Source of the DNA: CAXQZU01 sp964228555
GTDB taxonomy: Bacteria > Planctomycetota > PLA2 > JAEUHO01
Reading direction: 5' to 3'
NCBI GenBank assembly: GCA_964228555.1
Contig: CAXQZU010000030.1
Location: 118,330-182,329, forward strand
Length of the DNA stretch: 64,000 bases
The notes beneath the pieces were generated by a model, which saw nothing but the letters and a program-made list of their open reading frames with translations, ran no database searches and was not told the origin of the DNA. Positions within the stretch are counted from its first letter, which is position 1; the number at the start of each line of letters is the position of its first letter. Positions 17,136-26,290 of the stretch are shown one piece after another. The position numbers and the translations under genes are program-made.

Positions 17136-18144
17136 GGCCTGCCCCTCGGGCGAGGACCTGACCGCCTACGCACTGGGCGAGGGCCAGGGACCGTGGCGTT
17201 CGTCCATGGCGCGTCACGTGCTGGCCTGCCGTGCCTGCCGCGGGGCGATGGACGCGGACCAGCGGCTGGTGCAAGACCTGCGCGCTCTGGGCGCTGCCCG
17301 GTCGGTGCCGCCGGCGTCCAACCCGCAGCGCGTGCCCGCGCCGCGCACGCGCCGTTGGCTGGCCGCGCTGCCGCCCGTCGCAGCGGCCCTGCTCGTGGGG
17401 CTCGTGCTGGGCCTGCCCCGGCGCCAGGCGCCCGCAGCCGACGTCGGGATGGTCACGGCGCCGCCCCCGAAGGCTGCGGTCGCGCTGCCCGCCCGGCTCC
17501 AGCACCTGCTGGAGACCCAGGAGCCCGACGGTGGCTGGCGGGGCGACGGCGACATCGCCGGCGCCGATGGCCGCACGGCCACGGCACTGGCGCTGCTGGC
17601 GATGGACCACGCCTCGCGGGCCGAGGGCGTGGCCAGCACGACGCTGGACAGCGCGCGCGAGCGAGCCCGTGGCCACCTCGGCAGGCAGGCAGGCCCCGAG
17701 GGTGCCCGCGTCAGGCGCCTGCCCGCCCACGTGCAGGCGCTATGGCTGGCCGCCCTGTGTGCGCCCGTGCGCGAGCCCTCCACGGGGGGAGCGCACCCGG
17801 CAGCCCACGCCCTCGTGGACGCGCTGGCCCAGCACGCGCAGGGCGGGCTTGCGCCCAGCGCGGTCCCGTGGGTCGCCTACGCCCTCGAGCGTGCCGAGGC
17901 CTGCAACCTGCCCGGCACCGCCCGCTTGCGCGACCTGCTGCCCCGTGAGGGCCTGGCGGCTTCCACCGGCCAAGGTGCCCTCTCCTGGCCCGCGTGGCCT
18001 CTGGGCACGACCGACGGCCAACCCGATGGCGTGCCCTGCAGCCCGCTGCGCACGGCGCTGGAACTCCTGCACGACCAGCCGCCGCTGCGCGGGCTGGCGC
18101 TGGGCCCGGCCTGCCGCCTGCCCTTGCTGGCGCGCGCGCCGTAG
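17128..18144 (+). CDS. Zinc-finger anti-sigma factor with a C-terminal toroid-like domain
   Basis: 338 residues. The N-terminus has the anti-sigma zinc-binding motif HxxxCxxC (H30, C34, C37). One membrane segment at 77-96. The outer part (from about 115) begins LLETQEPDGGWRGDGD, an opening typical of squalene-cyclase/prenyltransferase-type alpha/alpha-toroid repeats, and continues as Ala/Leu-rich helices. A signal sensed outside the membrane would release the sigma factor. The toroid-like sensor is unusual for this family and is inferred from a single QxxDGGW motif plus helix content. The ATG lies inside the sigma gene end. Confidence 0.8.
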   Translation: MREACPSGEDLTAYALGEGQGPWRSSMARHVLACRACRGAMDADQRLVQDLRALGAARSVPPASNPQRVPAPRTRRWLAALPPVAAALLVGLVLGLPRRQAPAADVGMVTAPPPKAAVALPARLQHLLETQEPDGGWRGDGDIAGADGRTATALALLAMDHASRAEGVASTTLDSARERARGHLGRQAGPEGARVRRLPAHVQALWLAALCAPVREPSTGGAHPAAHALVDALAQHAQGGLAPSAVPWVAYALERAEACNLPGTARLRDLLPREGLAASTGQGALSWPAWPLGTTDGQPDGVPCSPLRTALELLHDQPPLRGLALGPACRLPLLARAP

Positions 18145-18159
18145 GCCACCCTGAACCGC

Positions 18160-18176
18160 ACGCCGGGACCCGGCGT
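18160..18176. promoter_or_regulatory. Perfect 8-1-8 dyad before the TonB-dependent receptor
   Basis: ACGCCGGG-A-CCCGGCGT, between the anti-sigma stop and the receptor start. As RNA it would form a 6-bp stem with a 5-base loop just before the start codon, so it could be an operator, a 5' hairpin or a weak terminator. Confidence 0.35.
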
Positions 18177-18182
18177 TGTGCC

Positions 18183-20438
18183 ATGGCCGGAGGCCGCCAA
18201 GGCCCGCCCGCCTTCCCCTCATGGAGCCTGCCTCGCGTGCGGAACATCGTGCCGTGCTGGATCCTGCTCGCGCTGGTGGCCAGGATGCCGGAGGCGCGTG
18301 CCGAGGATGCGCCGCGGCCGCCGGCTCCCGCGCAGGCCCCGCCAGCGGAGGTGATCGAGACGCTGCCGGAGCGCGTGATCCCCCCGCCGCGCCAGGCCCT
18401 CGGCCCGTCCTCTGGCGGAGAGGAGCGCACCTTGCTCCCGCTGCGCGCCGAGACGCCCACGCTGGAGGTGCCCTACGCCACGGCCGTGCTGGACGCCTCC
18501 GAGGTACGCGAGCGGCGCAACGTGCGCAGCCTCCCCGACAGCCTCTTGCGCCTGCCCAGCACGGTCGTCCAGAAGACGGGACCGGGGCAAGCCTCGCCCT
18601 TCCTGCGCGGCTTCACGGGCTACCACAACCTGCTGCTGCTCGACGGCGTGCGCCTGAACAACAGCACCTTCCGGTCGGGGCCCAACCAGTACTGGAGCAC
18701 GGTGGATGCCTACACCGTGGACCGGCTGGAGGTCGCCCGCGGCCCGCACAGCGTGCTGTGGGGCAGCGACGCCGTCGGCGGGAGCGTGTACGTGGTGCCG
18801 CGCCAGCGAACGTGCTTCGCCTGCGGCACGCATGCCAACGCCGCGCTGCTCGTGCGGCATGCCACGGCGGAGGAGGCCACCTTCGTGCGCGTGGAGGTGG
18901 AAGGCAACCGCAACCGGCTTGGCTGGCTGGGCGGGATCACGTGGAAGGACCACGGCACGCTGGAGTCGGGAGCAGGCCCGCTGCCCAACACGGCCTACGA
19001 CGAGGTGTGCGGCGACCTACGCCTGGACTGGCAGCTGGGGGGCGGTCGCACGCTGACGCTGGCGTGGCAGCACGTCGACCAGGACGACGTGCCGCGCACC
19101 CACAGCACGGTGTACAGCGTGCCCTTCGAGGGCACTTCCGTGGGCAGCGAGCTGCGCCGCGACCTCGACCAGGAGCGTGACCTCGCCTATGTGCGCTACG
19201 CGTGGGACGACGCCGGCGGGCCCTTCCCCAGCGGTCACGCCCTCGTGTCGTGGCAACAGCAGTCCGAGCGCCAGGTGCGCGAGCGGACGGGCAACCGCCT
19301 CGACACCAGCGGGTTCACGGTGAACACGCTGGGCGTGGCCGTCCAGCTGGACCGGCCCACGCGCTGGGGCACGCTCAGCGTGGGGGCCGACGCGTGGCAT
19401 GACGAGGTCGACTCCTTCCGCGACAACTACGTGGCGGGGGCATGGCAGTCCTCGGACATCCAGGGACCGCTGGGCGACGACGCGCGCTACGACCTGCTGG
19501 GCCTCTACGCCCAGCAGCACCTCGTGCACGGCTGCTGGGAGGCATGGGCCGGCCTGCGGCTCACGCACGCCGCCGCTGACGCCAGCCGCGTGGACGATCC
19601 GCGGGTGGCGGGCAGCAACCCGGCGACGCCCGGCAATGTCATCGCGGTCGAGGACGACTGGACCGCGCTGGTCGGCAGCCTGCGCGCCCTCTGCCACGCC
19701 GGCCAGGGCTGGAACCTCTATGGGGGCATCTCGCAGGCCTTCCGCGCGCCCAGCCTCAGCGACCTGACCGCCTTCGAGACCACCAGCGTCGTCGAAGTGC
19801 CCGCGCCGGGGCTGGACCCTGACCGCTACGTCGCGCTCGAGCTGGGCACGAAGGTGGAGCGCCGCAACGCCAGCGCGAGCGCCAGCCTCTGGACCACGCG
19901 CCTGCAGGACACCATCATCCGCTCCCCCACCGGGGCGCTCGTGGGCGGCGTGCCCGAGGTGCGCAAGGACAACGTGGGCGACGGCTGGGTGTGGGGCCTG
20001 GAGGTGGAGGGCGCGTGGCGCTTCGCGCGCGCCTGGACCGCGCTGGGCAACCTGTGGTGGATGGACGGCGAGGTGGACCAGTTCGACGCCAGCCAGCAGG
20101 AGGTGCGGGGGAACTTCGACCGCCTGCCGCCGCTGACGAGCCTGCTCGCGCTGCGCTACGAGCCGGCCGGCGGCCGGCTGTGGGCGCAGGCCGAGTGGGT
20201 GCATGCGGGCACGGCCGACCGCCTCTCGCTGCAGAACCAGGCCGACACGCAGCGCATCCCGCCGGGCGGCACCCCCGGCTACGACCTCCTGAACGTGCGC
20301 GCGGGCTACCGGCTCACCGGCCGCAGCGACCTGCTGCTGGCGGTGGAGAACGTCGGCGACGTGGACTACCGCATCCACGGCTCCGGGCAGAACGAGCCCG
20401 GCCGCAACATCGTGCTGGGGCTCGACCTGCGCTTCTAG
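18183..20438 (+). CDS. TonB-dependent outer membrane receptor
   Basis: 751 residues from the ATG; a GTG 18 codons later (18237) is an alternative. Signal peptide around IVPCWILLALVARM, then a plug domain: FLRGFTGYHNLLLLDGVRLN, VDRLEVARGPHSVLWGSDAVGG (shortened: RLEVARGP and LWGSDAVGGS are the hallmarks). The rest is a beta barrel with the GGISQAFRAPSLSDLT segment and a C-terminal Phe (LGLDLRF), as needed for outer-membrane insertion. The ligand is unknown. The plug resembles BtuB/siderophore receptors. No riboswitch precedes it. It follows the sigma/anti-sigma pair by 38 bp. Confidence 0.92.
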   Translation: MAGGRQGPPAFPSWSLPRVRNIVPCWILLALVARMPEARAEDAPRPPAPAQAPPAEVIETLPERVIPPPRQALGPSSGGEERTLLPLRAETPTLEVPYATAVLDASEVRERRNVRSLPDSLLRLPSTVVQKTGPGQASPFLRGFTGYHNLLLLDGVRLNNSTFRSGPNQYWSTVDAYTVDRLEVARGPHSVLWGSDAVGGSVYVVPRQRTCFACGTHANAALLVRHATAEEATFVRVEVEGNRNRLGWLGGITWKDHGTLESGAGPLPNTAYDEVCGDLRLDWQLGGGRTLTLAWQHVDQDDVPRTHSTVYSVPFEGTSVGSELRRDLDQERDLAYVRYAWDDAGGPFPSGHALVSWQQQSERQVRERTGNRLDTSGFTVNTLGVAVQLDRPTRWGTLSVGADAWHDEVDSFRDNYVAGAWQSSDIQGPLGDDARYDLLGLYAQQHLVHGCWEAWAGLRLTHAAADASRVDDPRVAGSNPATPGNVIAVEDDWTALVGSLRALCHAGQGWNLYGGISQAFRAPSLSDLTAFETTSVVEVPAPGLDPDRYVALELGTKVERRNASASASLWTTRLQDTIIRSPTGALVGGVPEVRKDNVGDGWVWGLEVEGAWRFARAWTALGNLWWMDGEVDQFDASQQEVRGNFDRLPPLTSLLALRYEPAGGRLWAQAEWVHAGTADRLSLQNQADTQRIPPGGTPGYDLLNVRAGYRLTGRSDLLLAVENVGDVDYRIHGSGQNEPGRNIVLGLDLRF

Positions 20439-20451
20439 GCCTGCCGGCCGC

Positions 20452-21690
20452 TCAGCGGGCCGTGGCCCCCGGCAGCACCTCCCGCACGTCCACCACGGGC
20501 AGGCCAAGCACCCGCTCGCCGGGAGCCGCGCCGCGGAAGCGCCAGGCCTTCCCGTCGCAGTGGCGCTTGAGGTCCGGCGGGGGCGCGCCCGCGGCGGCCG
20601 CGACGCGCAGCACGCGCTTGGGCTTGTCGTCCTGCCTCAGCACGTAGACGCCGCCATCCTTCCAGCCGGGCACGGCCTCCCACGCCAGCGTGCCCTCCAC
20701 CTCCACCGAGGCCTCTTGCGGCGCCACCAGCGGCACGGGCTGGGGCGTGGCGCCACGGGCCTTGGCCAGTAGGGCCAGGGCCCGGGCCTCGCGCAACTCC
20801 ATCTCGCGCGCGAGGTCCTCCAGCATCAGCTCGCCCAGGGCCCGGTCGTACGGCGGCGCATGCGGTGCCGAGGCCAGCCTCTTCTCGAGCGGCTCTCGCA
20901 CGAGCGCCACCGGGGTCTTGTCGGTGCCCCCCTCGACGCGCAGCCGGTAGAGCTGCTGCTGGGCCTCGCCGATGGCCTCGCGCAGGGCCAGCGACTCGCG
21001 AGCCGCAGCCGCCGCAGCGCGGGCCCGCCGGAACTCTGCCACCTGCCGCGCGCGGGCATCGCGAGCCTCGATCACGGCCGCTGCGTGCTGCGAGAGCGGC
21101 CCCAGCACCTCGAGGAAGTCCTGGCTCACGTAGGCCTGCATCTCCTCGGGCGCCAGCACCCAGACCCAGTCGCCGGCCTCGCGGATGAGGGTCAGCACCT
21201 GGTCGGCACGGAAGGGGTCGCGCAGGGCCGCCGGCATCGGGCGGCCCTCCTCCGGCGGCTGCACGCGCGCGTTGAGGCGGCTGGCCGTCACGCGCACCTC
21301 GTCCTCGCCCAGCGCCGCGACGTGCTGGCGCGCGACGGCCACGGGGAAGCCCATCGGCACCCGCACGCCGTACCAGCCCGGCAGCGTCTCCACCACCACG
21401 AGCACCGTGCCCCGCGCCAGCCGCGCCAGCGGCGCGTTGTCCACGCGCGCGTGGACGCGCAGGTTCACGTCCTGCCCCGTGACACGCCCCACCAGCGGCT
21501 CGGCGGGCCGCTCGCCCTCGGGTGCGTCCGCGGCGGGCGCGGCCGGTGCGTCGGCAGGCCCCGGCGCGACCGGCGGTGCCGGCGCGACGGGCGGTGCCGC
21601 CGGGGGCTCGGCGTGCGCACCACGGGCGGCCCACAGGCCTCCAGCCGGCAGCATCAGGACCAGCAGGGCCAGGCAGGCAGTACGCGGCAT
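20452..21690 (-). CDS. Exported SH3b-domain protein
   Basis: 412 residues. Signal peptide (CLALLVLMLPAGGLWAA), then a Pro/Ala-rich spacer (about 28-65). Two bacterial SH3-like segments follow: VGRVTGQDVNLRVHARVDNAPL with LPGWYGVRVP, and EVRVTASRLNARVQ with AGDWVWVLAP. A central charged helix (190-260) could be a coiled coil. The C-terminal 80 residues form a second beta-rich unit. The ATG at 21690 is chosen because AGGAG lies 8 nt upstream; a longer reading frame lacks a signal. Last gene of the run that starts at 28426. Probably binds cell-wall or acts as a periplasmic scaffold. Confidence 0.8.
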   Translation of the reverse strand: MPRTACLALLVLMLPAGGLWAARGAHAEPPAAPPVAPAPPVAPGPADAPAAPAADAPEGERPAEPLVGRVTGQDVNLRVHARVDNAPLARLARGTVLVVVETLPGWYGVRVPMGFPVAVARQHVAALGEDEVRVTASRLNARVQPPEEGRPMPAALRDPFRADQVLTLIREAGDWVWVLAPEEMQAYVSQDFLEVLGPLSQHAAAVIEARDARARQVAEFRRARAAAAAARESLALREAIGEAQQQLYRLRVEGGTDKTPVALVREPLEKRLASAPHAPPYDRALGELMLEDLAREMELREARALALLAKARGATPQPVPLVAPQEASVEVEGTLAWEAVPGWKDGGVYVLRQDDKPKRVLRVAAAAGAPPPDLKRHCDGKAWRFRGAAPGERVLGLPVVDVREVLPGATAR

Positions 21691-21746
21691 GGGCACGCTC
21701 CTCGCGGACCCCCGCACGCTACCCGCCACCGAGGACGCGGCGAGCC

Positions 21747-23107
21747 TCAGCCGGTGGGACTCCACGCGCGCAAGGCCGCCTCCAGCACGTCACGCAGCGG
21801 CACGCCGTGCTGGTCGGCCAGTCGCCGGCAGTCGTCGTGCTCGGGCGTGCCCTGCGGGCCCTGCGGGGCCACGCGCACCTTGATGCGCACGGCACCGAAC
21901 GGCGTCATGACCTCGACATGGTGGCGTGGCAGCACGCGCCGGCCCACGGGCACGCGCCGCACGCCCAGCGTGGGCGTCTCCTCGAACAGCACCTCCTCGA
22001 GCCGCGCGGCGTCCGCGGGCGCGCACAGGGCGCACAGCACCTGCCCGGGGCGCCCCTTCTTCATCGTGGCGGGCAGCACCCATGCATCGAGCGCGCCCTC
22101 GGCCAGCAGTCGCTCCAGCGCGCGGGCCAGCACCTGGCCGGTCACGTCGTCGAGGTTGGTCTCCAGCAGCACGGCGTCGCCGGCAGCCTCCCGGCCCTGC
22201 ACCTCGCCCACCACGAGCCGCAGCACGTTGGGCATGCGCGTGCCATCCCGGGTGCCAGCGCCCATGCCCACGAGGCGCGGCACGAAGCCCGCGGGCACCT
22301 GGCTCGCCCGGCAGAGGGCGCGCACCAGCGCGGCCCCCGTGGGCGTCACCAGCTCGAGGGCTTCCTCGCTGGGCACGCACGGATGGCCCACGAGCAGGAA
22401 GGCCGTGGCCGGGGCCGGCAGCGGCAGGCGCCCATGCGCGGAGCCCACCGTGCCCCCGCGCGGCCAGGGCAGGGGCCCCACGCGCACCTCGTCCACGCCC
22501 AGCGCATGCAGGCCCACGCAGGCACCCACGATGTCCACCAGCGCGTCGGCCGCCCCGACCTCGTGGAATCGCACCTCCTCGGGAGGCACGCCATGGACGC
22601 GCCCCTCGGCCTCGGCCAGCGCGCGGAACACGCGCCGGGCGTCCGAGACGGCCGCGTGGGGCAGGCCCCTGGCCTGCTCCAGCAGCGCAGCGATCTCGGC
22701 GTAGGCACGATGCGCGTGCGGACGGTCGGGGTGGGGCGCACCGTGCGCCGGCGCGACGTGGGCGTGCGTGCCCTCGTCGTGCGGTTGCGTGTGCTCGTGG
22801 TGACCGTGGTGACCGTGCGGGCCAGCGTGCGTGGGATGGCCGTGCCCATCGCCCGCCATGCCCTCCTCGTGGCCGTCCACCAGCACGTCCACCTTGGTGG
22901 CCGCCAGCACGCCGCGCGTCACCCTGCGCGCGCGCACCTCGACGCCGGCGAGGCCCAGCGCGGCGGGCACGGCCTGCAAGGTCGCCAGCGGCACGCCTGC
23001 GTCTACCAGCGCGCCCAGCAGCATGTCCCCGGCGATCCCGCTGGGCGCCTCGAGGAAGGCCACGCGCCCCCCCACGCCGCCGGCCGCACTGCCGACTGCG
23101 CTGCCGG

Positions 23108-23111
<4 letters not shown>
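21747..23111 (-). CDS. larC: LarC-like nickel insertion protein (pincer cofactor)
   Basis: 454 residues. FLEAPSGIAGDMLLGALVDAG is the LarC (DUF111) N-terminal signature; RFHEVGAADALVDIVGA and the C-terminal ETNLDDVTGQ and MKKGRPGQVL follow. A His-rich stretch at about 85-135 (GHHGHHEHTQPHDEGTHAH) is longer than usual and should bind nickel. LarC inserts Ni into the pincer nucleotide made by LarB and LarE. Neither larA, larB nor larE is here. GTG start overlapping the lipA stop (GTGA). Confidence 0.92.
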
Positions 23112-24042
<931 letters not shown>

Positions 24043-24046
<4 letters not shown>

Positions 24047-25239
24047 GACGCGGATGCTACCGGCACGGCGGCACCGCTGCGCCTGCCACCCGGGGCGCTC
24101 GCGACGACCTCGGCGTAGAGGGCCGCGAGCCGGCAGGCTTGCTGCGCGCTGTCGTGCCGCGGGCCGGCCAGCCGGGCGCCCTGCGCGAGGCGCTCGCACA
24201 GTGCCTCGTCGCCGGACAGCCGGTCGAGGGCAAGCGCCAGCGAACGGGGCTCACCCGGCGGCACCCACAGGCCCTGCTCGTCGTGGGCCAGCAGGTCGGG
24301 GATGCCGCCGACCGTGGGGGCCACCACCGGCCGGCCCAGCGCGAAGGCCTCGAGCATCACCATGGGCGTCCCCTCGCTGCGGCTCGTGAGCACGAGGCCG
24401 CGCGCCCGGGCGATCCACGGTGCGGCCTCGGCGGCCTCGCCCACGAGGGCGACGCGATCACGCAGGCCCAGCCGGTCGCGCAGGGCGCGCAGGCGGGCGT
24501 CCAGCACGCCCTGCCCCACCATCACCAGGCGCCAGGGCCTGCCTGCGGCAGCCGCCGCCTCCAGCGCCAGCCACGGCTGCTTCACCTCGACCAGCCGGCC
24601 GCACCACACGAAGGCCGGGATGGGCTCGCCCAGCCAGCCCGAGGCGCGGGCCGACTCCACGCCGCCGGCGCAAGGAGGGCTGCGTCCCGCCTCGCGCACC
24701 ACGTCGAGGTCCAGCCCCGGCCCCACGACGGCCACCCGGGACGCCGGGGCCACCCGATGCACGTCCACCACGTCGCGCCGCTGGCGCTCGCTGAGCACCA
24801 CCAGCCGGCTGCAGCGACGCGCCAGCATGCGCTCGGCACGCACGGCCAGCAGGCCGCGCCAGCCCGGCGCATCGAGGTGGTGGCCATGCAGGGTGTGGAC
24901 GCAGGGGATGCCCAGCCGGTGGGCCGCCCAGCGGCCCAGCGCCCCCGCCTTGCCCATGTGCGTGTGGATCACGTCGGGCGCCACCTCGCGGGCGAGGGCC
25001 ATGATGGCCCGCAGGGCACGAGCGTCCCGCCATGCCGAGAGCCCGCGGCGCAGGGCCGGGAGCACGCGCAGGTCCGCACCGGCGAGCGCCGAGCCCCCAT
25101 CGCTCTCGCCGCGGTCCACGTGGCCCACCACCACGGGTCCCGACCAGCCCAGCCGGCGCAGCGCCGGCACCAGCCCCGCCAGCTGGCGCAGCGGCCCGCC
25201 CCGGTTCAGGCGCGTGGCGATGCGCAGGACCGTGGGCAT
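24043..25239 (-). CDS. GT4-family glycosyltransferase
   Basis: 398 residues. ATRLNRGGPLRQLAGLVPAL opening, DVIHTHMGKAGALGR, FVWCGRLVEVKQP, and the C-terminal RSEGTPMVMLEAFALGRPVV with the GT4 E(x7)E-type site. A retaining, GT-B fold enzyme; acceptor and sugar cannot be told. ATG at 25239, 10 bp after the threonine aldolase stop; the longer frame upstream is inside that gene. Its stop overlaps lipA. Confidence 0.88.
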
Positions 25240-25249
25240 CGCGCCCGGC

Positions 25250-26284
25250 TCAGGCCGCCAGCACGCGCTGGAAGGCCGCCAGCACCCGGGCCACGCCGGC
25301 ATCGTCCACGTCCAGGTGCGTGAGCAGGCGCAGCGTGTCGGGGCCCGTGGCCCCCACCAGCACGCCCTGCAGCACCAGCGCGGCCTTGAGCGCTTGCGCG
25401 TCGCGCCCGGGGACACGCACGAAGACGATGTTGGTCTCGGGCAGCCCGAAGGGCAGCTCCAGGCCCGGGAGGCGGCAGAGGCCCTCCGCCAGCCTGCGGG
25501 CGCGTGCATGGTCCTCGACCAGCCGATCGCGATGCGACTGCAGCGCCAGCAGGGCCGGTGCGGCCAGCACGCCCACCTGCCGCATGCCGCCGCCCAGCAG
25601 CTTGCGCGCCTCGCGCGCACGCGCCACCAGCGCTCGGTCGCCCGCCAGCGCACTGCCCACCGGCGCGCCCAGCCCCTTCGAGTAGCACACCATCACGGAG
25701 TCGGCCGTGCCGGCGTAGGCCGCCGGCGCCACGCCCGAGGCCGCGCACGCGTTCCACAGGCGGGCCCCGTCGAGATGCACGCGCGCGCCGCGCTCCAGGG
25801 CCACCTTGCGCAGCTCCTGCAGGTGCTGCAACGGCACGACTGCGCCGCCCTGGAAGTTGTGGGTGTTCTCCACCATCAGCAGGCGGCAGGCCGGCCGGAA
25901 CCCTCCTGCGGGCCGCAACGCAGCGCGCACCTCGTCCACCCGGAACACGCCCCGCTCCGTGTGCAGCGGCCGCGCCTGCACGCCGGCCAGCGCCGCCAGC
26001 CCGGCCAGCTCCCAGTCGAACGAGTGCGCCTGGTGGCCCAGGGCCACCTCCTCGCCGGGGTGCGTCCACAGGCGCACGGCCACCTGGTTGCCCATGCAGC
26101 CCGTGGGCATGAACAGCGCGTCCTCCTTGCCCAGCAGGCGCGCTGTCTCGGCCTCGAGGCGCCGGACGGTCGGATCCTCGCCGTAGACGTCGTCCCCCAC
26201 CTCGGCGTCGAGCATCGCCTGGCGCAGCGCGGCCGTCGGCCGCGTCACGGTGTCGCTGCGCAGGTCGACGGGCGCGGGCAGCAT
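25250..26284 (-). CDS. ltaE: Low-specificity L-threonine aldolase
   Basis: 344 residues. DLRSDTVTRPTAALRQAM is the family opening; YGEDPTVRRLE, the HxxH region (GHQAHSFDWE), HLDGARLWNA, and the PLP lysine K203 in CYSKGLGAPVG. It cleaves threonine or allo-threonine to glycine and acetaldehyde. It starts 6 bp after the stop of the secreted protein gene, so it is in the same transcript as that gene and the glycosyltransferase. Confidence 0.93.
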   Translation of the reverse strand: MLPAPVDLRSDTVTRPTAALRQAMLDAEVGDDVYGEDPTVRRLEAETARLLGKEDALFMPTGCMGNQVAVRLWTHPGEEVALGHQAHSFDWELAGLAALAGVQARPLHTERGVFRVDEVRAALRPAGGFRPACRLLMVENTHNFQGGAVVPLQHLQELRKVALERGARVHLDGARLWNACAASGVAPAAYAGTADSVMVCYSKGLGAPVGSALAGDRALVARAREARKLLGGGMRQVGVLAAPALLALQSHRDRLVEDHARARRLAEGLCRLPGLELPFGLPETNIVFVRVPGRDAQALKAALVLQGVLVGATGPDTLRLLTHLDVDDAGVARVLAAFQRVLAA

Positions 26285-26290
26285 GCGTGC

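Noticed and set aside
18144..18240. Riboswitch before the TonB-dependent receptor
   Set aside because: Only 38 bp are available and none of the cobalamin core motifs is present; only a dyad is seen.
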